The notes: a model not told the origin generated them from the sequence alone. A stretch of DNA of 64,000 nucleotides from Alkalihalobacillus sp047302405 (GCF_047302405.1 NZ_CP154853.1:310001-374000); one strand, 5' to 3'. Positions 49,866 to 58,409 are shown, counted from the stretch's first letter. Translations and numbers: made by a program.

Positions 49866-49912
49866 TAATAGGTCGGGTGTTACACGGAAAAAGTAAGTGA
49901 GGTGAAGCGAAC

Positions 49913-51130
49913 GTGGCAAAAGTGAAAGTAGAAGGTCTCACTAAAGTCTTTGGGAAAAAGACAAAAAAAGCGATTGACCTTTTGAATGAAAAGAAAACGA
50001 AAGACGAAATTTTAAAAGAAACGGGAATGACCGTTGGCGTTAATCAAGCCAGCTTTGAAATTGAAAATGGTGAAATTTTTGTCATCATGGGATTGTCTGG
50101 TAGTGGTAAGTCAACAATCATTAGGCTGTTAAATCGTCTGATTGAGCCAACGGTAGGAAGTGTCTGGTTAGATGGAGAAGACTTAGCCAAAATGGACAGC
50201 AAAAAACTAAGAGAAGTTCGTCGAAAGAAAATGGGGATGGTTTTCCAAAAGTTTGGCCTGTTTCCTAACCGAACGGTGCTTGCGAATGTTGAATATGGAT
50301 TAGAAGTTCAAGGGATTGCTAAAGCAACAAGATATGAACAGGCGATGACATCATTAGAGCTAGTTGGCTTAAAAGGGTATGAACAAAAATATCCCGACCA
50401 ATTATCTGGTGGAATGCAACAGCGAGTTGGTTTAGCACGTGCACTTGCGAATGATCCTGACATTTTGTTAATGGATGAGGCTTTTTCAGCTTTAGATCCT
50501 TTAATTCGAAAAGACATGCAGGATGAATTGTTGGATTTACAAACAAAAATGCAAAAGACGATTATTTTTATTACTCATGACTTGGATGAAGCATTGAGAA
50601 TCGGTGACCGCATTATGATTATGAAGGACGGTTCGATTGTTCAAGTCGGGACACCGGAAGAAATTTTAACACAGCCTGAAAATCAATACGTGGAGAAGTT
50701 CGTTGAGGATGTCGACCGTTCTAAAGTATTAACGGCTGAAAATGTCATGATTCGTCCAGAGACGATTAAACTTGAAAAAGATGGTCCACGTGTGGCAATT
50801 CAGCGTATGAAAGAAGCGGGAATTTCAAGTATTTATGTGACAACGAAAACAAAGGAACTTGTTGGGGTTGTTCACGCAAATGAAGTATCTAAATTAATTA
50901 AGGAACAAAAAAGTGATTTAAATGAAATCATTGACAAAGATATTCCTAAAGTTTCAATGGATACATCAATTTATGAATTGCTTGATTCCTTATCAACGAG
51001 CTCGATTCCTCTTTCTGTAGTCGAAGAAGGGAAATTAAAAGGAATTATTGTAAGAGGTGCTGTTTTAGGAGCACTGTCTGGAAATGAGGTGGATTTCGAT
51101 GGATTCCATACCACGTCTACCACTAGCTGA
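49913..51130 (+). CDS. opuAA: Glycine betaine ABC transporter ATP-binding protein (OpuAA)
   Basis: The 405-residue ATPase has Walker A GLSGSGKST (about 62-70), Q-loop VFQKFGLFPNRT, signature LSGGMQQRVGLARALA, Walker B ILLMDEAFSALDP and ITHDLDEAL. Two CBS domains (about 280-395) form the osmotic-strength sensor typical of OpuA. The start is GTG 49913 after GAGGTGAAG. Its 3' end overlaps the opuAB start by 32 bp, so the permease is translationally coupled. It imports glycine betaine for osmoprotection. Confidence 0.95.
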   Translation: MAKVKVEGLTKVFGKKTKKAIDLLNEKKTKDEILKETGMTVGVNQASFEIENGEIFVIMGLSGSGKSTIIRLLNRLIEPTVGSVWLDGEDLAKMDSKKLREVRRKKMGMVFQKFGLFPNRTVLANVEYGLEVQGIAKATRYEQAMTSLELVGLKGYEQKYPDQLSGGMQQRVGLARALANDPDILLMDEAFSALDPLIRKDMQDELLDLQTKMQKTIIFITHDLDEALRIGDRIMIMKDGSIVQVGTPEEILTQPENQYVEKFVEDVDRSKVLTAENVMIRPETIKLEKDGPRVAIQRMKEAGISSIYVTTKTKELVGVVHANEVSKLIKEQKSDLNEIIDKDIPKVSMDTSIYELLDSLSTSSIPLSVVEEGKLKGIIVRGAVLGALSGNEVDFDGFHTTSTTS

Positions 51131-51941
51131 ATGGATTGATAGTTTTGTAGATTGGCTAAGAAGTGGAGCAGATTTTTTTGAAGCGATTCGTACGGGAATT
51201 GGTGCTTTAGTTGACTTTTTTGAAATGATCTTAGCTTTTCCACCAGCGTGGTTATTTATTTTACTCGTTGTGGCTCTAACTGTCTTTTTAAATCGTAAAA
51301 AATGGGGTTTACCTGTTTTTGTCTTATTTGGACTACTATTAATTTATAACCTCGGTTATTGGAATGGAGCGATTCAAACACTCTCGCTTGTTTTAACGAG
51401 TGCTTTTATTGCGTTAATAATAGGAATACCGCTTGGAATTTGGATGTCGAAAAGCAAAATTGTAGAGAGCATTTTAAAGCCTGTACTCGATTTAATGCAG
51501 ACGATGCCAGCCTTTGTTTATTTAATTCCTGCAGTTGCCTTTTTTGGAATTGGAATGGTTCCAGGTGTCGTAGCATCGGTGATTTTTGCGATGCCACCAA
51601 CCGTTCGATTAACAAACTTAGGAATTAAACAAGTATCAACAGAATTAATTGAAGCGGCGGATGCCTTCGGGTCAACGCCAGCACAGAAACTATTTAAAGT
51701 TGAGTTGCCAATGGCCAAAGGAACGATTATGGCAGGGGTTAACCAAAGTATTATGCTTGCTCTTTCGATGGTCGTTATTGCGGCGATGATCGGTGCAAGA
51801 GGTCTTGGGCAGGAAGTTTATTATGCGGTTGGACAAAACAATGTCGGCAAAGGTTTCGAAACAGGGATTGCGATCGTTATTATTGCGATCATCCTTGACC
51901 GTTTAACGCAAAGCTTTAACGCCAACAAAAAAGAAGCTTAA
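51099..51941 (+). CDS. opuAB: Glycine betaine ABC transporter permease (OpuAB)
   Basis: The 280-residue permease starts MDSIPRLPLAEWIDSFVDWL, as in B. subtilis OpuAB, and has about seven membrane segments with the ProW-type EAA loop GIKQVSTELIEAADAFGSTPAQKLFKVELPMAKGTIMAGVNQS. ATG 51099 follows AGGTGG, inside the end of opuAA. An in-frame ATG at 51084 lacks the proper spacing. Confidence 0.93.
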   Translation: MDSIPRLPLAEWIDSFVDWLRSGADFFEAIRTGIGALVDFFEMILAFPPAWLFILLVVALTVFLNRKKWGLPVFVLFGLLLIYNLGYWNGAIQTLSLVLTSAFIALIIGIPLGIWMSKSKIVESILKPVLDLMQTMPAFVYLIPAVAFFGIGMVPGVVASVIFAMPPTVRLTNLGIKQVSTELIEAADAFGSTPAQKLFKVELPMAKGTIMAGVNQSIMLALSMVVIAAMIGARGLGQEVYYAVGQNNVGKGFETGIAIVIIAIILDRLTQSFNANKKEA

Positions 51942-52007
51942 TCACTTAGCTTAGTCAAGTTTTTTAACTTTGATTAATAAATAAATAAGATAAAGGGAGT
52001 GTCAAGT

Positions 52008-52928
52008 ATGAAGAAAAATTGGAAACGTGCAGGACTAGCAGTAGGTTTATCTTTTTCATTATTTTTAGCAGCTTGTGGTAATGATGATGATACGTCAACG
52101 AATAATGAAACAGGAGAGAATGGTGATTCGTCATCAACGGTTGCTGAATCATTAGATTATACGATTACGGGTATTGATGCTGGTGCTGGTGTAGTCGCAC
52201 GTGCTCAAGAAGCGGTTGAAACATATAACTTAGAAGATTATGAAGTACAAGTAAGTTCATCTGCTGCGATGACAAGTGCTTTAGCTACTGCTATTGAAAA
52301 CGAGGAGCCAATTGTTGTCACTGGTTGGAACCCACATTGGAAATTTGCTGAATTTGATTTGAAATACTTAGAAGATCCAGAAGGTGTATTTGGTGAAGCA
52401 GAAGATATTCACACGATTACTCGTTTAGGGTTAGAAGAGGACATGCCAGAAGCATTTGAAGTATTAAGCAATTTCTTCTGGACAGAAGATGATATGGCTG
52501 TCATTATGAATGACATTAATAACGGAGCTGATCCAGCAGTTGCTGCCGAAGATTGGTTTGATGCAAATCAAGATAAAGTAGCTGAGTGGACAGATGGTGT
52601 CGCAACAGTTGATGGCGATTCTATTTCATTAGCTTTTGTTGCATGGGATTCAGAGATTGCTTCAACAAACTTAATGAAGTTAGTTCTTGAAAGTGTTGGT
52701 TATGATGTCGAGATTAGTGCTTTAGAGAATAGCTTTATGTGGGAAGCGATTGCCTCTGATGAAGCAGATGCAATGGTTGCAGCATGGTTACCAGTAACAC
52801 ATGCTACTCAATGGGAGCAATTCGAAGATCGAGTCGTTGATTTAGGAGCAAACTTAGAAGGTGCCGCTATTGGTTTAGTCGTTCCTGAATATATGGATAT
52901 TACATCAATTGAAGATTTAAATAATTAA
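52008..52928 (+). CDS. opuAC: Glycine betaine-binding lipoprotein (OpuAC)
   Basis: The 306-residue lipoprotein has the lipobox LFLAAC (about 18-23), a Ser/Asn linker and an OpuAC-type domain: DYTITGIDAGAGVVARAQEAVETYNL, VTGWNPHWKFAEFDLKYLEDP with the Trp residues of the betaine aromatic box, and MVAAWLPVTHATQWEQFEDR. ATG 52008 is 9 nt after AAAGGGAG. It is the last gene of the opuA operon, ending in a terminator. Confidence 0.94.
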   Translation: MKKNWKRAGLAVGLSFSLFLAACGNDDDTSTNNETGENGDSSSTVAESLDYTITGIDAGAGVVARAQEAVETYNLEDYEVQVSSSAAMTSALATAIENEEPIVVTGWNPHWKFAEFDLKYLEDPEGVFGEAEDIHTITRLGLEEDMPEAFEVLSNFFWTEDDMAVIMNDINNGADPAVAAEDWFDANQDKVAEWTDGVATVDGDSISLAFVAWDSEIASTNLMKLVLESVGYDVEISALENSFMWEAIASDEADAMVAAWLPVTHATQWEQFEDRVVDLGANLEGAAIGLVVPEYMDITSIEDLNN

Positions 52929-52951
52929 TTGACTTTAAGAGTAAGATAAAA

Positions 52952-53000
52952 ACACTCTGACCGAGGCAGAATACTGTCTTTGGTCGGAGTTTTTTTGTTA
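52952..53000 (+). terminator. Terminator of the opuA operon
   Basis: ACTCTGACCGAGGCAG / CTGTCTTTGGTCGGAGT stem followed by TTTTTTT. Confidence 0.88.
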
Positions 53001-53088
53001 CAATCATAGAGAAGAGAGCGTTTACTTTAAAATGAAATATAGAGTAAGTATTAAAAATGGATGATTTAGAGGAGGAGGAGGTCATTAA

Positions 53089-54072
53089 ATGGAATATCGT
53101 AAATTAGGTAAAACAGGATTCGAAGTAAGTGAAGTTAGTTTTGGAACGTGGGCGATTGGTGGTTCTTGGGGAAATGTAAATGATGCGCAATCATTAAGGG
53201 CTCTTGAATTTGCAATTGATCAAGGTGTGAATTTTTTTGATACAGCAGATGTTTATGGAGATGGTCATAGTGAAGAACTATTAGCAAAAGCGACAAAGGG
53301 AAAAGAAGAGGAAGTCTTTATTGCAACCAAGTTTTGTCGTATGGGTGATATTCATGCATCTGAAAACTATTCCTATGAAATGATTCGTTCTTACTGTGAA
53401 TCAAGTCTAAAACGATTGAATCGTGAAGCAATTGACCTATATCAAATTCACTGTCCTCCTACTGATATTTTAAAAGACGGAGCTGTTTTTGACATTCTTA
53501 ATCGTCTACAAGAGGAAGGAAAAATCAAAAACTATGGTGTCAGTGTTGAAACGGTAGAAGAAGGATTAATTTGTTTAGAAAACCCAAATGTCAAAACACT
53601 TCAAGTTATTTTTAATCTATTTCGTCAAAAGCCTTTGGAGCAACTTTTTCCTGAAGCAGAAAAAAAAGAAGTGGGGATTTTAGCAAGATTGCCTCTAGCT
53701 AGTGGATTATTGACAGGGAAATTCACAAAAGAGTATCGGTTCGAACAGGATGATCATCGTTCATTTAATGAAAACGGTGCGGCCTTTAATGTGGGAGAAA
53801 CGTTTGCTGGGTTAGGGTTCAGTAAAGGAGTAGAACTAGCAGAACAATTAAAATGGATCGCAGAAGGAAGAGGAACAATGGCTCAAGCGGCTATGCGTTG
53901 GATTTTAGAGCAATCAGCGGTTTCCTGTGTCATTCCTGGTTTTAAAACAACAGAGCAAATAGAGGACAATCTTAAGTCGCAAGAAGCAAGTTCTTTTTCT
54001 GAGAGTGAACTAGAAAGGCTCAAGTTATTTTATTCCGAGAGCGTGAGTGAACATATACGAGGTGCGTACTAA
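53089..54072 (+). CDS. Aldo/keto reductase
   Basis: The 327-residue oxidoreductase has an (alpha/beta)8 AKR fold: GKTGFEVSEVSFGTWAIGG, NFFDTADVYGDGHSEELLAKA with catalytic Asp and Tyr, the Lys in FIATKFCRMG, and DLYQIHCPP with His. NADP-site residues appear near CVIPGFKTTEQIEDNL. It resembles the general stress/YhdN-type reductases of Bacillus. ATG 53089 follows GGAGGAGGAGG. A weak cre-like GAGAGCGTTTACTT lies at about 53015 upstream. Substrate unknown. Confidence 0.88.
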   Translation: MEYRKLGKTGFEVSEVSFGTWAIGGSWGNVNDAQSLRALEFAIDQGVNFFDTADVYGDGHSEELLAKATKGKEEEVFIATKFCRMGDIHASENYSYEMIRSYCESSLKRLNREAIDLYQIHCPPTDILKDGAVFDILNRLQEEGKIKNYGVSVETVEEGLICLENPNVKTLQVIFNLFRQKPLEQLFPEAEKKEVGILARLPLASGLLTGKFTKEYRFEQDDHRSFNENGAAFNVGETFAGLGFSKGVELAEQLKWIAEGRGTMAQAAMRWILEQSAVSCVIPGFKTTEQIEDNLKSQEASSFSESELERLKLFYSESVSEHIRGAY

Positions 54073-54409
54073 TAAGCGATAATAAATTGAAGTGTGGTAA
54101 TGGGAGAAGTTGTCCAAGACTGTGTTAGAAATAGAGGTGACTAGTGAAGTGCTTATACGGCTTTTCTGGTCACTTATTTTAGTTTAGTTTTAGTAGGTTA
54201 TCGATGTGACCTTATTGCGATTGTCATTTGGAGGTGACAAGAGAGAGGAGCCTCCCGTATAAAATGTAGCCATCGGCACTTGGCGACAACTCTGGAATAT
54301 TCCATCCCTTTATCATCAACCTTAGTTAAAAATTAATTGCTCCACATTTACTTAAAAATCGACTAGGACAACTGTTATCCCCCATAGGCTAGTTGAGAGG
54401 GGGAATTGC
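54073..54409. other. Gene-free spacer after the aldo/keto reductase
   Basis: The 337-bp stretch has a weak hairpin GGTGAC..GTCAC (about 54136-54176) followed by TTATTTTAG that might end the upstream gene, and an imperfect GGAGGTGAC..GGAGCCTCC region at about 54229-54263. No gene, known riboswitch or repeat family was recognised. Confidence 0.45.
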
Positions 54410-54559
54410 ATGTTTAAAGGTATTGATTGGTATGGCTTTTCCTTTGTAGTCATTTCATTAGTACAGGAGTATGTTCATTATCAGCAATTGCCACGGATTT
54501 ATTATTGGAAGCTTGATATGAAAGAGGAAGATGATGATGAAAAACATCGGGCCTCGTAA
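54410..54559 (+). CDS. Small acidic-tailed protein of 49 residues, unknown
   Basis: ATG 54410 follows GAGAGGGGGA. The frame reads MFKGIDWYGFSFVVISLVQ, then EYVHYQQLPRIYYWKLDM and a charged tail ending EEDDDEKHRAS. The stop overlaps a terminator hairpin, as for a real short gene. There is one weak hydrophobic stretch (GFSFVVISLV) and many Tyr/Trp residues. No family was recognised. Good ribosome site and terminator placement support it as a gene. Confidence 0.55.
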   Translation: MFKGIDWYGFSFVVISLVQEYVHYQQLPRIYYWKLDMKEEDDDEKHRAS

Positions 54560-54576
54560 CAAGGCCCGGTTTTGTA
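54548..54576. terminator. Terminator between the 49-residue ORF and dck
   Basis: CGGGCC / GGCCCG stem followed by GTTTTGT on the plus strand. It may also serve the converging dck on the minus strand, whose stop is at 54587. Confidence 0.8.
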
Positions 54577-54586
54577 ATTATTAAAG

Positions 54587-55243
54587 TTAAACTTGCTGTT
54601 TTAAAGAGTGAGCGATTTCTGCAATGATTTCTTCTGTTGCCTTTTCGTTTTGTAATAAATCATAATCCTTAATGTTTAATCGTAAAACGGGACAGGCGGT
54701 GAATTGGTTAATCCAAGTTTGATAACGTTCGTGCATTTCTTCCCAATAGCTGATAGGTGTTTGTTGCTCCATATTTCGACCACGTTTGTGGATGCGGCTA
54801 ATAATTTCATTCAAATCTCCTTCTAAATAAAGGAGGACATCTGGGTGTGGAAAGTAGGGAGTCATTACCATCGCTTCAAACAGGCTCGTATAAGTAGCGT
54901 AATCTGTTTCGTTCATTGTCCCTTTATCAGCATGCATTTTGGCGAAAATTCCAGTATCTTCATAAATCGAGCGATCTTGAACAAACCCTCCACCTAGTTC
55001 ATACATTCTCTTTTGTTCTTTAAAACGTTCTGCAAGAAAATAGATTTGCAAGTGAAAACTCCAACGTTCAAAGTCAGCATAAAATTTATCTAAATATGGA
55101 TTATGGTCAACATTTTCAAAGGATGTTTTAAATTGAAGTGCTTCAGCAAGTTTGCTAGTCATCGTAGATTTGCCAACCCCTACTGTACCAGCAATGGTGA
55201 TAACGGCATTTTGGGGAATATTATACTTTTCTCGTAAGTTCAA
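54587..55243 (-). CDS. dck: Deoxyadenosine/deoxycytidine kinase
   Basis: The 218-residue deoxynucleoside kinase has the P-loop GTVGVGKSTMTSKL (about 19-32), DHNPYLDKFYADFERWSFHLQIYFLAERFKEQ, the DRS motif in FVQDRSIYEDTGIFAKMHADKG and the lid HKRGRNMEQQ. It resembles B. subtilis Dck and phosphorylates dA and dC. The chosen start is TTG 55243, 9 nt after AAGGAG, giving NLREKYNIPQNAV; the frame is open to 55309 but nothing supports earlier starts. It overlaps the end of dgk by 23 bp. Confidence 0.92.
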   Translation of the reverse strand: MNLREKYNIPQNAVITIAGTVGVGKSTMTSKLAEALQFKTSFENVDHNPYLDKFYADFERWSFHLQIYFLAERFKEQKRMYELGGGFVQDRSIYEDTGIFAKMHADKGTMNETDYATYTSLFEAMVMTPYFPHPDVLLYLEGDLNEIISRIHKRGRNMEQQTPISYWEEMHERYQTWINQFTACPVLRLNIKDYDLLQNEKATEEIIAEIAHSLKQQV

Positions 55244-55871
55244 GAGGAACGACTCCTTTTTGTTCGAGTTGTTTAAAAATTTGGTTAAGGTCTGTTTCGT
55301 TTTGAACAAAATCTAGCTCATCACCATTAATACGAATAATAGGAATAGAAGGGTATTTTTCTTCCCAACCTTTGATGGATTCTTCGTAATCAGCGGTTAA
55401 TTGCTCTAAATAGGCGGGATCGATATTTTGTTCCATGTCACGACCACGAATCTCAATTCGTTTTAAAAGAGTGGGTAAGCTTGCTGTTAAATAGATGACA
55501 CAGTTTGGTCTTGGCATATCATCTGTTAAAATATGATAGATTTGCTCGTATTTACGATATTGTTCTGTTGTTAAAGTCCGTTTCGCAAAAATTAAATTTT
55601 TAAAGATGTGATAATCAGCGACAACGGGAATTTGTTTAGATAAGTAGTTTGTTTTTAAGTCTTCTAGTTGTTTATAACGATTGCAGAGAAAGAACATTTC
55701 GGTTTGAAAGCTCCATTCTGAAATGTTTTTATAAAACTTGCTTAAAAATGGGTTTTCGTCAACAATTTCATTTAAAACCGCATATTGATAGGAAGTGGAG
55801 ATCGCTTGGGCTAATGAAGTTTTCCCAACACCAATCGGACCTTCCACAGCAATAAAAGGGATTTGACTCAT
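55221..55871 (-). CDS. dgk: Deoxyguanosine kinase
   Basis: The 216-residue kinase has the P-loop EGPIGVGKTSLAQ (about 8-20), VDENPFLSKFYKNISEWSFQTEMFFLCNRYKQLEDL, ADYHIFKNLIFAKRTL in place of the DRS motif, and RGRDMEQ. It salvages deoxyguanosine. The start is ATG 55871 after CAGGAGG; an in-frame codon at 55961 would add 30 residues encoded by repeat DNA and is rejected. Four tandem family A elements lie directly upstream. dgk and dck form one unit. Confidence 0.93.
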   Translation of the reverse strand: MSQIPFIAVEGPIGVGKTSLAQAISTSYQYAVLNEIVDENPFLSKFYKNISEWSFQTEMFFLCNRYKQLEDLKTNYLSKQIPVVADYHIFKNLIFAKRTLTTEQYRKYEQIYHILTDDMPRPNCVIYLTASLPTLLKRIEIRGRDMEQNIDPAYLEQLTADYEESIKGWEEKYPSIPIIRINGDELDFVQNETDLNQIFKQLEQKGVVPLELTRKV

Positions 55872-55884
55872 CAAAGAACCTCCT

Positions 55885-56008
55885 GAATAAAAAGCGAAGC
55901 CTGTTCGTTCAGAAGCGAGAAAAAATACAGGGCGGCTTTTGAAGACGCTCTTTGTCTTCATAAAGACGAACCGATTTTTCTCGAGCTTCTAACAGGTGCA
56001 GCTAGATT
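55885..56008 (-). repeat. Family A element, tandem unit 1 (adjacent to dgk)
   Basis: The 124-bp unit is nearly identical to unit 2 (I count one difference, T/C at 55996). On the minus strand it reads left end CTAGCTGCACCTGTTAG, apical hairpin GAAGAC-AAAGAGC-GTCTTC, right end GAACAGGCTTCGCTTTTTATTC, directly followed by the dgk ribosome site CAGGAGG. Confidence 0.9.
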
Positions 56009-56132
56009 GAATAAAAAGCGAAGCCTGTTCGTTCAGAAGCGAGAAAAAATACAGGGCGGCTTTTGAAGACGCTCTTTGTCTTCATAAAGACGAACCGATT
56101 TTTCTCGAGCTTCTAACAGGCGCAGCTAGATT
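56009..56132 (-). repeat. Family A element, tandem unit 2
   Basis: Same 124-bp period and sequence as unit 1 apart from one base; evidently a recent duplication. Confidence 0.9.
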
Positions 56133-56441
56133 GAAAAAAAGCGGAGCCCGTTTGCCAAGAAGCGAGAAAAGTGAAGTTGGTATACTCCGCAAGCTGCATG
56201 ACCTACGCGTTCCGCGGGTGAACCGGGAGCCTCCTCGCTTTGCTGCGGGGTCTCCCGTATGTCACTAATCCCGCAGGAGTCTCCGGTCATTCCGCTTGCT
56301 CCGTTTGGATAAGGGAAAATGGAGTTAACCAAAAAAGTCACATTTTCATATGCTTGATTTAGTTTAGGGGCATCACTTTATTTTAAAGTGAACCGTTTAG
56401 AAATCGATTTTTCTCGAGCTTCTAACAGGCGCAGCTAGATT
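56133..56441 (-). repeat. Family A element, tandem unit 3, interrupted by a family B repeat
   Basis: The ends are family A (GCGGAGCCCGTTTGCCAAGAAGCGAGAAAA at 56140-56170 on the plus strand; ATCGATTTTTCTCGAGCTTCTAACAGGCGCAGC at 56403-56435). The normal apical hairpin is replaced by about 230 bp carrying a family B element. The basal stem keeps pairing with a G-T wobble (GCCTGTT/AACGGGC). Confidence 0.85.
56171..56345 (+). repeat. Family B structured repeat nested within family A unit 3
   Basis: It has GTATACTCCGCAAGC, the core CTACGCGTTCCGCGGGTGAACCGGGAGCC and the closing GGTCATTCCGCTTGC. Outer stems GCAAGC/GCTTGC (56189-56194, 56294-56299) and ATGACC/GGTCAT (56198-56203, 56285-56290). An extra inner hairpin GGGAGCC..GGTCTCCC is present. 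Confidence 0.85.
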
Positions 56442-56564
56442 GAAAAAAAAGCGGAGTCCGTTTGCCCAGAAGTGAGAAAAAATACAGGGCTGACTAAAAA
56501 GTCGCTTTTTGACTTTATAGGCAGACCGATTTTTCTCGAACTTCTAACGGACGCAGCTAGATTA
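56442..56564 (-). repeat. Family A element, tandem unit 4 (divergent)
   Basis: Apical hairpin arms are AAAGTC/GACTTT instead of GAAGAC/GTCTTC with the loop kept (AAAAAGC on the minus strand). The basal stem is GTCCGTT/AACGGAC instead of GCCTGTT/AACAGGC. Confidence 0.88.
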
Positions 56565-56595
56565 ATTTATTAGATTTTGCCATTTTTCAAGTCAA

Positions 56596-56626
56596 GTAGG
56601 CTGTCCTATTTTTAGGGCAGCCTTAC
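56596..56626 (-). terminator. Hairpin after the ABC-F gene, probable terminator
   Basis: GTAGGCTGTCCTA / TAGGGCAGCCTTAC stem downstream of the minus-strand ABC-F stop. The following minus-strand bases are only moderately T-rich, so it may be leaky. Confidence 0.6.
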
Positions 56627-56647
56627 TTTATTTGAGGAATTGTTTGA

Positions 56648-58201
56648 TTAAACTAATTTAGTTGTCCAGTTTTCGCAATTCCAAACATCGGTGACGACAT
56701 CTTGATAAAACTCCGGTTCATGACTGATGAGCAGAATGCTTCCTTTGTAAGCTTTTAACGCTCGTTTTAGCTCGTCTTTTGCATCCACATCTAAGTGATT
56801 GGTTGGCTCATCCAGTAATAAAATATTTGTTTCTTTATTAATTAATTTACATAAACGGACTTTGGATTTTTCTCCACCACTCAGCACGACAATTTTGCTT
56901 TCAATGTGTTTAGTAGTTAGCCCGCATTTAGCTAGGGCTGCACGAACTTCCGCTTGAGTTAAAGACGGAAATTCATTCCACACTTCTTCAATACATGTAT
57001 GGTTTGTACTTGGAGCCTCTTGCTCAAAATAACCAATTTCTTGATAATCGCCTCGCTCAATCGTTCCTGATAAAGCTGGATTAATTCCGATGAGGCTTTT
57101 TAGCAACGTCGTTTTTCCAATCCCATTCGCACCGACGAGGGCAATTTTTTGGCCGCGTTCCATGCGGAGTGTTAAGGGTTTAGACAGTGGTTCATCATAG
57201 CCAATGACGAGATCCTTCGTTTCAAAGATGACCTTACTTGTTGTGCGAGCTTCTTTAAAATGAAATTCTGGCTTCGGCTTTTCTCTTGCTAGTTCAATGA
57301 TATTCATTTTATCTAATTTCTTTTGACGTGACATTGCCATATTTCTAGTGGAAACACGGGCTTTATTACGAGCGACGAAGTCTTTTAATTGAGAAATCTC
57401 CTGTTGTTGGCGCTTAAAGGCAGCCTCTAATTGCTGTTTTTTCATTTCATGGACTTCTAAGAAATGATCATAATCACCAACATAACGATTTAGTTCCTGA
57501 TTTTCCATATGGTAAATAATATTGATGACACTATTTAAGAAAGGAATATCATGAGAAATTAAAATAAAAGCATTTTCATACTCTTGTAAATATCGTTTTA
57601 GCCATTCGATATGCTGCTCATCTAAATAGTTGGTTGGTTCATCAAGTAAAAGGATGTCAGGCTTTTCTAAGAGAAGTTTGGCTAATAAAACCTTAGTCCG
57701 TTGACCACCACTTAAATCGGTCACATCTCGTTCAAGACCGATATCATCCAAACCAAGACCACGAGCAATTTCTTCCACTTTTGCATCAATAATATAAAAA
57801 TCATTGTTTGTTAAAATGTCTTGAATGACTCCGACTTCCTCAAGCATTTTTTCTAGCTCTTCAGGAGTGGCTTCTCCCATTTTGTCATAAAGATTATTCA
57901 TATCTTGTTCTAAATCAAATAAATATTGAAAGGCACTTTTTAGAACATCACGCATTGTCAGACCTTTTTCTAAAACGGTATGCTGATCAAGATAACCAAC
58001 ACGGACACGCTTCGACCAGTCGACTTTCCCCTCGTCAGGCATTAGTTTGCCTGTAATGATATTCATAAAGGTGGATTTCCCTTCACCGTTTGCTCCAATT
58101 AAACCGATATGTTCGCCCTTTAGTAAACGGAAGGAGACCTTTTCAAAAATAGCACGGTCACCAAAACCGTGGCTTAAGTTCGACACAGATAAAATACTCA
58201 T
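56648..58201 (-). CDS. ABC-F family ATPase (YfmM-like)
   Basis: The 517-residue soluble protein has two ABC domains: Walker A GANGEGKST and GANGIGKTT, signatures LSGGQRTKVLLAKLL and LSGGEKSKVRLCKL, Walker B ILLLDEPTNYLDEQH and ILLLDEPTNHLDVDA. The linker (about 240-310, rich in Lys/Gln/Arg) and absence of membrane segments define ABC-F, ribosome-associated factors that act on stalled translation or antibiotic-blocked ribosomes. The start MSILSVSNLSHGFGDRAIF and length match B. subtilis YfmM from memory. Resistance function is not implied. Confidence 0.88.
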   Translation of the reverse strand: MSILSVSNLSHGFGDRAIFEKVSFRLLKGEHIGLIGANGEGKSTFMNIITGKLMPDEGKVDWSKRVRVGYLDQHTVLEKGLTMRDVLKSAFQYLFDLEQDMNNLYDKMGEATPEELEKMLEEVGVIQDILTNNDFYIIDAKVEEIARGLGLDDIGLERDVTDLSGGQRTKVLLAKLLLEKPDILLLDEPTNYLDEQHIEWLKRYLQEYENAFILISHDIPFLNSVINIIYHMENQELNRYVGDYDHFLEVHEMKKQQLEAAFKRQQQEISQLKDFVARNKARVSTRNMAMSRQKKLDKMNIIELAREKPKPEFHFKEARTTSKVIFETKDLVIGYDEPLSKPLTLRMERGQKIALVGANGIGKTTLLKSLIGINPALSGTIERGDYQEIGYFEQEAPSTNHTCIEEVWNEFPSLTQAEVRAALAKCGLTTKHIESKIVVLSGGEKSKVRLCKLINKETNILLLDEPTNHLDVDAKDELKRALKAYKGSILLISHEPEFYQDVVTDVWNCENWTTKLV

Positions 58202-58409
58202 AACGACACCTTTCTTCTAAAACGGACATTATTTTCTCATCATATTTTATCATATTATCCGAATAGAAGTACTGTAAAAAATGACTAAAAGGATCAGATT
58301 CAAGAAGTTTCATTACTCAAAAAATTAGGGTGGTTCATGCTATACTAAGAAAGATGGCGTTGCCTCTTTAGTAAGTGTCATGATTTTACATACGTTAGGA
58401 GAATGTTTG

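Noticed and set aside
55872..55961. Extended N-terminus of dgk (30 residues)
   Set aside because: The extension is encoded by repeat DNA and the ribosome site CAGGAGG together with the family length places the start at 55871.
56126..56341. 71-codon minus-strand open frame
   Set aside because: It lies wholly within the family A/B repeat composite and has no ribosome site.
55885..56564. CRISPR array
   Set aside because: Repeats are about 124 bp, contiguous and without unique spacers; there are no cas genes nearby.
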